DNA of 64,000 nucleotides, from positions 930,001 to 994,000 of the forward strand of contig JAKUHH010000284.1 of assembly GCA_022701365.1 (NCBI GenBank), in the 5' to 3' direction. This document shows positions 56,318 through 64,000 of this stretch, in pieces. Below the pieces are notes generated by a model. That model ran no database searches. It was not told where the DNA came from and was given only the letters and a program-made list of their open reading frames with translations. How positions within the stretch are numbered: position 1 is the stretch's first letter; the number at the start of each line of letters is the position of its first letter. The DNA comes from Mycocentrospora acerina (taxonomy: Eukaryota; Ascomycota; Dothideomycetes; Pleosporales). A program made the translations under genes and the position numbers.

Positions 56318-58834
56318 ATGTCGCTCTTTGGCGATGACGACGCCGCCCCAACGCGCGCAAAGCACTCGTCCTCGCTCTTCGACGACGACGACGACATGCT
56401 ACCCGCCAAGCCTGCCGCGCCGCGAGGCGGCAACGGAAGCAGCCTCTTTGCAGACGACCTTGACAGCGGGGACTCGCCGTGGGCGTTTCCCTCGACCAAA
56501 AAGGCCGGGCGCGCCGAGATGGTGCGCACGCTGCTGGCCGCCCACGCCGTGCCCGACGCCTACGTCGATGCCTTTGACGCGCTGCGCGATGCGGGCGCCG
56601 ACGCGGGCGCGGGCAAGGTTGGGCTCGAGGGCGTGCGCCGCCTGATTCGCGACAGTGGCAAGGGCGACGTCGAGGCCCGCATTCTGGACCTGGTGTGCGT
56701 GGATGGCCAGGACGGCGCGGGCCTGGGGAGGGGCGAGTTCAACGTCGTCATGGCGCTGATGGGGCTGGCCGAGGAGGGCGAGGATGTCACGCTGGACGGG
56801 GTGGATGAGCGCAGGCGGAGTGAGTGCTTGCTCTTGTTGTTACTCTTACCACTCCTACCCCTACTCCTACCACCTCTGCTGCCCCCACCACCACCAATGC
56901 TGCATTCCCCTGCTTGGCACAGAGACTGACTGACACTCGCCATGCTAGATCTCCCTGTTCCCAACATCTCCCTGCCCACGCCCGCAAAGCAGCCAACGCC
57001 CCCACCGCCACCACCACAACAACAACAGCAACAACAGCTACCACCTCCAACGCCCCCGGCCCAGCAACACGCTCCTCCCGTCCAGGACACGCCCAGCCCC
57101 GGCCGCTCACGTGCAGCCCTGCGCAAGCAGTCGTTTGGCGACCCCGAGGCTGATCCCTGGGGCAGCCCGGACCTGCACCGCGGACACAACCACGCGAGCT
57201 ACACAGCTGTGCCGCCACACACCAATGGCGCTGCTTTACCCACTTCCACACGCACCACCAGCCAGTTCACCACGCAGACATCAACCTCGACGACGGCGCC
57301 TGAGCCCATCCAGCCCAGCTCTCTAGGCAGCGAGGGTGGGTGGGGAGGCTACAATGGCGCGTCCAACCCGCCCTTTGCTGCCCAACCGGGACTCGGCGAT
57401 GGGGGGTTTGGCGCACCACCAGCGAGCGAGACACCCCGTGTGTCGTCAGGCATGGGGCGCTTCATTGGCCGTGGTCAGTCTGGCAGCGTGGGCGTCGACG
57501 AAACCATCACTATTACCGCGCTTTCTGAAAAAGAAGGCATGTTCATGTTCCAGCACCGCAACTACGAGGTGGTGAGCTCGCGTCGCGCGGCCACAAAAGT
57601 CGTGCGCCGCTACAGCGACTTTGTGTGGTTGCTGGACTGCCTGCACAAGCGGTACCCCTTTCGACAGCTGCCGTTACTGCCACCCAAGAGAGTCGCCAGT
57701 GAGTTTTTTTTCCCTTTTGTTGCGTGCAAAACCCCCCCATTTTTGATAAGTGTTGAGGTTTCTTAGTCAACGGCACGCCAATAGCCTCGGATGCAGGCTT
57801 TCTTGAGAAGAGGAGGAGAGGGCTGGTGCGCTTTACGAATGCGCTGGTCAGACATCCTGTGTTTAGGGAAGAGCAGCTTGTTGTCATGTTTTTGACAGTG
57901 CCAACGGTTAGTTACTGCCTTGTTTTGGCAAAAGAGTGAATCAGGAGGAATTTTGTCTAATTATTCCAGGAACTCTCCGTCTGGCGCAAACAAGCCAATC
58001 TCTCCACACAAGAAGAATTCACCGGCAAGCCCCTTCCCCCCGACCTCGAAGATTCGCTCCCCAAAACCCTCCTCGACACCTTTGACACGGTGCGCTCGGG
58101 CGTGCGTCGCAGCGCAGAAACATACATTCATCTCTGTAGCATGATGGAGCGTCTTGTGCGCCGCAACGAAGGCATGGCCGCTGAGCACCTGCGCTTCTCC
58201 GCCGCCCTCACGTCCCTCACCGAATCCTCCCTCGACACCTACGCCGTCGACACAAACGACGTGCCGCTCCTCAACGATGGTCTCAACGCCACGGCCAGAC
58301 ATCTAGACCAGAGCAGGCAGTTGCTCGATGATGAAGCAAGGGGTTGGGAGGAGGGCGTGCTAGAGGACTTTAAAACCCAGCGCGACACCCTCGTCAGTCT
58401 ACGAGACATGTTTGATCGACGAGACAAATACGCAAGAGACAATATCCCCGCGCTGGAGCGCAGAATCGTCAACAATGAAACCAAACTGCAGGGTATTAGA
58501 AATAAACCCGCGGAAACGGTCAAGCCAGGCGAGGCGGAGAAGGTTGAGGATGCAATTTTCAAGGTTCGTAATTCCCTTCTTTTTTTTTCTTACCATGTCC
58601 ATCTGATTAATCATGGAAAAACAGGACAAATCCTCCATCGTCGCACAGCACGCCCGCGGCGTTTTTATCAAGGAGTGCATCCGTGATGAGCTCATATTCT
58701 TCCAGCGTAGCCAATACCAGGTTAGCCGTTTGCATCAGGATTGGGCGCAGGAGCGCGTCAAGTATGCGGAGTTACAGGCGGATTGCTGGAGGGGGTTGGT
58801 CGAGGAGGTAGAGGGGATGCCGGGGTTGGAGTAA
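56318..58834 (+). CDS. MVP1: Sorting nexin Mvp1 (PX-BAR)
   Basis: A PX-BAR sorting nexin that binds phosphatidylinositol 3-phosphate on endosomes and helps form retromer-independent recycling and vacuolar-sorting carriers. Exons 56318-56819, 56949-57698, 57767-57906, 57970-58563 and 58625-58834 (introns 129, 68, 63 and 61 bp, all in phase) give 731 residues. The N-terminus has repeated acidic SLFxDD motifs (SLFGDDD, SLFDDDDD, SLFADD), then a helical EH-like region (about 62-165), as in yeast Mvp1, then a Pro/Gln-rich linker (PPPPPPQQQQQQQ). The PX domain is at about 355-465 with RRYSDFVWLLDCL, RQLPLLPPKR and FTNALVRHPVF. The BAR-like helical C-terminus contains LDDEARGWEEGVLEDFKTQR and LRDMFDRRDKYARDNI. 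Confidence 0.93.
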
Positions 58835-58968
58835 TCAGGATACTTATTTAAGGGGGGAAAGGTGTGGTGTATGTGGTTAATTTGATGAGGGGGGAGGAGG
58901 GAGGGAGTTAAGGAAGGAAGGGATGGAACAAGTAAATAGCGGGTTAAGATTAAGTATGCATGTATTTT

Positions 58969-58992
58969 GTGTGTGTGTGTGTGTGTGTGTGT
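58969..58992. repeat. TG dinucleotide microsatellite
   Basis: About twelve TG units in the MVP1 3' flank, followed by a G-rich stretch and a degenerate GAGAAC/GAGAGC repeat (59034-59070). Confidence 0.9.
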
Positions 58993-59603
58993 TGGGGGCG
59001 GGGGGCGTGCTTAGTATGAGAGTGGGCGTCAGAATGAGAACGAGAGCGAGAATGAGAACGAGAATTGGAACATGGAGCATGAGAACCCTTTAAAAAAAAA
59101 TACCTACTTGTTCTACCTACTCTTCTTGCTAACTTTCTATTATCTCCCTCCTCTTTTGTTTTAAAAAAAATCTAAATATTTCTTCTGTCTTGAAGGAGTA
59201 GGTAGGTCTTCTTTAACCTTCCTTGCTTCATCTGTTTTTTTATTTAAAATATAACTAGAGTGGTTTTATAATGCATGATATCAATCAAGTAAGGGAATGG
59301 TGCGGTTTGATTCCATCATGAAGGCTGCTCTTACACTATTTTTTCAATTTTAAAATAAAAAATATAAATTAATTAGTTATTTGCAAGTTGAAGAAGATTA
59401 TTCGATTTAAAAAAAATATAAACCATTTAGAATTAAGAAGTTGGAGTCTGTGGTGAATGTTTTTTTTCTCTTTAATTGAAATTCTACACACCTTGTTTTT
59501 GGTAGGAGAAACTAATGAGCTAGGTGTGTGTGTAGTAGATAGGGATGGGGGGGGGGGGGGTTAAAGTCTTGTACTAAATAAGAGAAATAATAAAAAAAAA
59601 ATT

Positions 59604-59630
59604 GACGACGACGACGACGACGACGACGAC
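59604..59630. repeat. GAC trinucleotide microsatellite
   Basis: Nine tandem GAC units. A GCTAC pentamer array lies further on at 60110-60137. Confidence 0.92.
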
Positions 59631-60270
59631 AGGCATCTCCCTCTTTTTTTTTTTTTTAGATACTCGCTATTTCTATTTTTCTGTGGGTTAGGGATTCGAT
59701 CATTTTTGACGATGTGGTACTGTGTGTAGGTTTTTTTATTTTACTTTTAAATGGGCTTGGGAGAGGAAAAATATGCACTCTTGGTGTGCTAATTTTTCCA
59801 ACTTGAATTAAGATTGGGGGTTTCTTGTTTGAGAAATCTTTGAGTTTGCTTTGACATCTTTGAATCATTTTTTCCTAAGTAAGATTTTATTTTCTTTGTG
59901 CGAGTGGTTTCTCAGGGTGTAAATTTGCATCACTTCTTTTCATGTTTTGTATGGTTTGCTGTTGTTTTCATTATTTTAAAGGTAAAGGGCGGTAACTACT
60001 GTAGAGTGCAGTGATTGTAGAGGTTTATTCCACTACAAATTCAAGTTTGCGAGTTGTCTTGCTTTGATGTTTGTGTGTGTGGTTGGTTTGCGAGGAACAA
60101 AGGATAGTGCGCTGCGCTACGCTACGCTACGTTACGCTTCTCAACTTCACCTTGACTCTTTTTTTTGGTGATCTTTTTTGCCACCACCGTTGCTAACGCA
60201 CTGCACGATTTACCACTCTACGTGACAATATCTCTTTCCAACAAAAACACGACTCGCGGAGATATTAGGA

Positions 60271-60370
60271 ATGCCGTCCAAACGCAAGGCTGGGGATGGA
60301 GATGGGGATGTGATCAAGAAGCGGACGAGGAAGAGTGGAAAGACTGAAGAAGCTGGGTATAAAAATGGAG
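60271..60370 (+). other. Possible short basic exon or upstream ORF
   Basis: From ATG 60271 the frame reads MPSKRKAGDGDGDVIKK and continues Lys/Arg/Gly-rich to GGA-G at 60370, directly followed by a consensus donor GTGAGT. It could be the first exon of an unrecognised gene or an upstream exon of the DCN1 transcript, but I could not find a convincing acceptor that keeps a meaningful frame. Confidence 0.25.
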
Positions 60371-60669
60371 GTGAGTAGAGCTTTTCATTCTTCCTCTGCT
60401 CGCCATTAAATTTCGTCAAACCCTTTATTCATCTGTGTTGAGAACGCAACGGAAATAGCAACTACTATCTCCGTGGCGGGCGCACGATTGTGGGGTCTCG
60501 TCTTCTGTCGAGGGGCCCGGTCGCTGGCTGCGTCACATCACCCGCCTCGCCAACCTACGCTTTGCCATTTCCCTACACGTTATAACCCCCCAGCCGCCTC
60601 CCGCTCTACACGCGTCTCCTTTGGTCGCCTCCGCTCCACGTGCTTCCCCGTCACCCGCTGATCACAAAA

Positions 60670-63314
60670 ATGCCTCCAGGCTACACCTCGCAGCAAAAAG
60701 CTGCCATTCAGCAGTTTACAAACTTCACGCAGTTGGATCGCAGTGCGGCTGCTAGGATCCTGAAGAGTTGTGGATGGGATTTGCAAAGCGCCGTGAATGC
60801 GTAAGTTTTTTGTTTCTTCTTGTTTCTGTGGAGTTGGAGCGGGTGGGTGTGGAAGGAGAGGAGGGCCTGGACGCGGTAACCCGACTAAACTACCTCACCT
60901 CGAATCGAGGCGGGATTATACATGGCTGTGGCTGGATGAAATTGGTAGGCGAGAGCGAGTAATGAGCAGCTCGAGCGAGCAACGACCAGCTTGGGCGCGT
61001 GGAAGGAGGCATGTGGCGGGCGTGCGAAGCATGGTATTCGACTTCCGCATTACAGCCTCAAAGCTCGGGAAGAGGTCTGGCGCAATCGGACCTTCTAAAC
61101 AACAACACCATTATACCTTCTCTACCAACACCTACCTTATCGTCGTCTATAAACACGGCAGGCCTGCCTTCTCTACATCACCCAATCGCTCTACCTCATA
61201 CAACCGATAACCAGCATCCGTCTACGTTTCCGCTACCATCATAGCCTTCATGTTTGGCTCTTCAGAAGACCGCGCCAGACAGCTCGCTGGACGCAAGAGA
61301 AGAGAAAGGATCGTTTCCAGTTGCTCCCAGCATAGCTATCGGTCAATCAGTTCTTCAAGCTATGTATCAAAGCAGCTTCATGATACCCTTATTTTGGAAC
61401 AGGGAAGCCAACAAGTTCACGTATCCACGAAAAATGATCAACCCAAATCTGAATATGTCAACACCCGTCACCTGTCTTACGGTTACTCTGTACCGCTGCT
61501 GCGTTTGGAAACACAGTCTCCGCAGCTGGGGAATGAAATCCAACATTCAGCCATGGAGCAACACAGGGTCCAAGCCGAGTACTTGGATCAAGTGCTCTAC
61601 AAAAACCCATCCATCTCTGATATACCATCATCACCTCAGAGTCAGTTGCCGCTTCTTGCCCGTACCAAACGCTGTGGAAGCCTAGGGTCCAGCTCCGCCA
61701 AACTTCAGCAATTACACAATACGACCGCCTCCACCTCGCATGATCAGCCATTGGATTTTCCACTAGTACATGTACAAGCCCAGAAAGACATACATATGCT
61801 GTCTCCTCTACAGCAAAACGACTATGCCAATCTTTTGCGAGCCCAGGCTGCAGTTTCGCTACGAGGCGGCGGGGATAGCCTTGCTTCCCACTTGCCGATG
61901 CAGGAAGAGAACCAAACTCCCGTATATGTCAGACTTACATTAGCTGAGAAATTGGAAGCCTCGCGCATGGTTCCACTGTCTGAACGGGATGGATGGCACA
62001 CCATCATTTGCTCTGGAGAAGTGTATGAAATCTTTATCGCGACCCTTTCTCCAATTCAACGCGACCAATTTCATGTTCTGTTTAATCCAAACCCACTCTT
62101 GGAAGTTCAAGCAGCCGCCGCATCAGGATTTCGACGGTCATTCTATCAAGAACTCAGGCTGGAGCAACGCCTGTTGTTTCAGGACATGATCTCGACAAGG
62201 GGAATAGAAGATCTCAAGCAAAAGTCACGTGAAGAGATGGGAATTAAAGACACACGGGACGGTGTACTCGTCAGGCCTGCTGAAAAACCAACACCCCCAG
62301 TCGTGGCCAGTTACCTGTATGAAGCGATCAAGACTGCTGTAAATGGCGAGGGTCAGCCCATATCTGACCAAGCCTTCTATGATCAACAACAGGCTGCGTT
62401 GAGGAGTTTGAGTGCTGCAAAGATTAGACAACAGCACGTGATGCAGCAGGGGTACTGTGATCTCGGCTCTTGCCTTGCCAATTTCATGTTGCATTTTTTT
62501 GTTGGTTTTTGCAGAAAGATAACAGTGTGCTGACAGTAATTTCACAGGTTCTACAGTGGCGGAAGTGGTGGCAATGTTTCCAACTCGGCTGCCTCGTCAG
62601 CCACCAAATCCACTCTCGGCAAGTTGTTCGACACATACCGAGAGGATGCTGCAGGATCGCCAGACACGGTTGGCGTTGAAGGAACGATGCAGTACTTCCA
62701 GGAACTCGAAGTTGATCTCGAAGGGTTGGATGCACTTGCTGCTTTTGAGATTGTCCAGGCCCCCACAATGGGTGACATAAACCGAGATGGCTTTGTGAAT
62801 GGCTGGCACGAGCGCAGGTGAGTGCTGTCAACCATGTCCACTTTTAGTGAAGCAATTTGACTGACTGCGTTCTAGCTGCGAGACACTCGACAAGCAAAAG
62901 GCCTACCTCAAGAATCTCAAGCGGGAATTGTCTGGAAATAAGGAATTGTTCACTAGAATCTACAAGTACACCTTCCAGCTCGCCAAAGCCGCCAACCAAA
63001 AGGCTGTTCCCCTCGACTCTGCCGTCGCATACTGGGACATCCTCTTCAATTCATCCTTGTCTGCTGTCAAGTGGACGAGCCCCAATAACCCGTGGCTAGA
63101 TTGGTGGAATGAATTCCTTACGTCGTCGTGGAAGAAGAGCGTTAATAAGGACATGTGGAATGAAACACTCAAGTTCGCGCAGCTCACGCTCCAGGATGAG
63201 GCATTGAGCTTCTGGAACGAGGAGTCTTCGTGGCCCTCTGTTATCGACGAGTTTGTCGAGTGGGTCAAGGAAAAGCGTGGCGACAAGAAGCCAGAGGTTG
63301 TGGAGGATTACTGA
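60670..63314 (+). CDS. DCN1: DCN1, cullin neddylation E3 scaffold, with a 1.75-kb first intron
   Basis: Dcn1 binds the NEDD8-E2 Ubc12 and cullin and promotes cullin neddylation. Exons 60670-60800, 62548-62817 and 62876-63314 give 279 residues, the usual family length. Exon 1 encodes the UBA domain (SQQKAAIQQFTNFTQLDRSA, AARILKSCGWDLQSAVNA-like, residues 6-44). Exons 2-3 encode the potentiating-neddylation (PONY) domain: LGKLFDTYRED, GTMQYFQELEVDLEGLDALA, WHERRSCETLDKQKAYLKNL-type junction, AVAYWDILF, WLDWWNEFL, DEALSFWNEESSWPSVIDEF and VEWVKEK. The exon 1 donor GC|GTAAGT and exon 2 acceptor TTTCACAG|G join in phase 2 to give NAFYSGG. The second intron is 58 bp, but the first is 1,747 bp and holds another open frame, listed next. 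Confidence 0.93.
61250..62533 (+). CDS. 427-codon ORF nested in the first intron of DCN1
   Basis: A same-strand open frame lies wholly within the 60801-62547 intron; its first ATG is 61250. The N-terminal third is Ser/Gln-rich and low complexity; the rest has ordered-looking segments: LTLAEKLEASRMVPLSERDG, EVYEIFIATLSPIQRDQFHV, SFYQELRLEQRLLFQDMI and PVVASYLYEAIKTAVNGEGQ. I do not recognise the family. A GGGTACTG donor follows MQQ at about 62451. Spliced to the DCN1 acceptor at 62548, it would read in phase into FYSGGSG; spliced to the nearer TTTTTGCAG, it would end after a few codons. It may be an independent nested gene or an alternative 5' exon of DCN1. In its first 430 bases a second frame (61254-61685) is also open, so the true N-terminus is unsure. 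Confidence 0.55.
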   Translation: MFGSSEDRARQLAGRKRRERIVSSCSQHSYRSISSSSYVSKQLHDTLILEQGSQQVHVSTKNDQPKSEYVNTRHLSYGYSVPLLRLETQSPQLGNEIQHSAMEQHRVQAEYLDQVLYKNPSISDIPSSPQSQLPLLARTKRCGSLGSSSAKLQQLHNTTASTSHDQPLDFPLVHVQAQKDIHMLSPLQQNDYANLLRAQAAVSLRGGGDSLASHLPMQEENQTPVYVRLTLAEKLEASRMVPLSERDGWHTIICSGEVYEIFIATLSPIQRDQFHVLFNPNPLLEVQAAAASGFRRSFYQELRLEQRLLFQDMISTRGIEDLKQKSREEMGIKDTRDGVLVRPAEKPTPPVVASYLYEAIKTAVNGEGQPISDQAFYDQQQAALRSLSAAKIRQQHVMQQGYCDLGSCLANFMLHFFVGFCRKITVC

Positions 63315-64000
63315 GGTGCTGGGTTTCTTTACAGTAGATTTGGGCAGCGATTCTGGTGTGACTGACCTACTTGGTGCATGCGAGACTCGGCAAATGTTAT
63401 GGGTCTCGGTGAAGTTTTGATCGCGAGGCGAGTTTATTTCGACATGATGCGTGCGAGTTTTATGGGAGCATCACATACCCTTTGCCTGTTTTATGGCATT
63501 TACGGTCGGTACAGGAGCATCTCCTACATGATAGACTAGCCCAACATGAGTGCTTAACTGGCTTCGAATGCCCCCTTCATCCCTTTGTTGTGCGCAAGCT
63601 GATGTGGTTGACGAAGATGTGTACCAATTCCGCAAGGCTCTACTCAAGGTAGCGAAGGGCTCGTGCCACGACAAGGCGACTAAGAGCACGCATGTGAGAG
63701 CACAATTCGAGGCAATTGATACAATTCAGTAATAGTGCTAGGTGTATCCAAAAACTACCTGTTATTTTCTTGAGACGGGACGATTACTGTTTTGATGTTC
63801 ATGATGGTGGTGGAGGTGGTACTGGTGGTGGTTGCGCCCGCCCATTGGCGTGCCAAGCACGCTAACGAAGCCGAGTTCACACACAGAGAATTTGTCCCGA
63901 CATCATCACCGCCATCCCGACAACTAACCCCCCACACAGCAGTCAAAGTACGTGTGCATGCGCCCGGATTGCTGCTGAGATACTGACTGGATTCAAGATG
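63315..64000. other. Intergenic region downstream of DCN1
   Basis: About 0.7 kb to the window edge. It contains the DCN1 3' flank and a GGTGGTGGAGGTGGTACTGG-type low-complexity stretch near 63805-63830. Short frames are open on both strands but none is supported. Confidence 0.45.

Larger units (their letters stand above)
58835..60669. other. Intergenic region with many simple repeats, MVP1 to DCN1
   Basis: About 1.8 kb, AT-rich in the middle (59090-60000), with homopolymer T, A and G runs. Apart from a possible short exon at 60271-60370, no gene is seen. The last 200 bp include the DCN1 leader. Confidence 0.5.

Noticed and set aside
56560..57251. Minus-strand frames of 150-210 codons over MVP1
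   Set aside because: Ser/Gly/Pro-biased shadows of MVP1 exons 1-2 with no motif; MVP1 reads through with consistent splicing.

Overview
The window looks like a nuclear segment of a filamentous ascomycete, probably a Dothideomycete of the order Pleosporales. The basis is the 50-60 bp introns with GTAAGT-type donors, the gene families present (HET, Clr5, fungal rhodopsin, PalH, Zn2Cys6), and an AT-rich block that carries the marks of repeat-induced point mutation (RIP). Order-level placement is inference.

Layout. (1) 1-11.23 kb is an AT-rich repeat block. A complete Ty3/Gypsy LTR retrotransposon (3085-10466, minus strand, 287-bp LTRs, 5-bp ATTAG target duplication) sits inside a Fot1/pogo-type transposase relic. 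The 5' part of a second copy of the same retroelement lies at 1-2390. All are inactivated, mostly by TAG/TAA stops expected from RIP. (2) 11.24-14.39 kb holds two tandem HET-domain genes; the first stops at the edge of the transposon block. (3) 15.6-26.8 kb is ordinary gene space: an NmrA-like reductase, a MUP1-like methionine permease, a phytanoyl-CoA dioxygenase, a two-FAS1-domain secreted protein and a Zn2Cys6 regulator. A pair of CGG-N10-CCG sites lies between the last two. (4) 27.4-45 kb is a decaying accessory region. It holds a frameshifted C2H2 gene with STAND/NACHT-protein-like upstream sequence and two partial relics of it, an aldehyde dehydrogenase gene with a 122-bp terminal-inverted-repeat insertion and an early stop, a Clr5-domain gene with a homopolymer frameshift, a DUF3632-like gene, a HET pseudogene, and two small secreted cysteine-rich proteins that are effector-like. 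(5) 46.7-63.3 kb is conserved gene space: a fungal rhodopsin-like receptor, a type I Baeyer-Villiger monooxygenase, PalH (ambient-pH sensor), the sorting nexin Mvp1, and DCN1 (cullin neddylation).

The most unusual feature is DCN1. Its first two exons join perfectly in phase across a 1.75-kb intron, and that intron holds a 427-codon same-strand open frame that could also splice in phase to DCN1 exon 2. Most genes here are independently transcribed, with no evidence of one metabolic cluster. The 11-45 kb part matches the repeat-rich, self/non-self and secreted-protein compartment typical of plant-associated fungi, flanked by housekeeping genes. All intron positions come from reading splice signals and frame continuity, not from transcripts. 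Several starts were moved to the first in-frame ATG because the longest open frame begins at a non-ATG codon.
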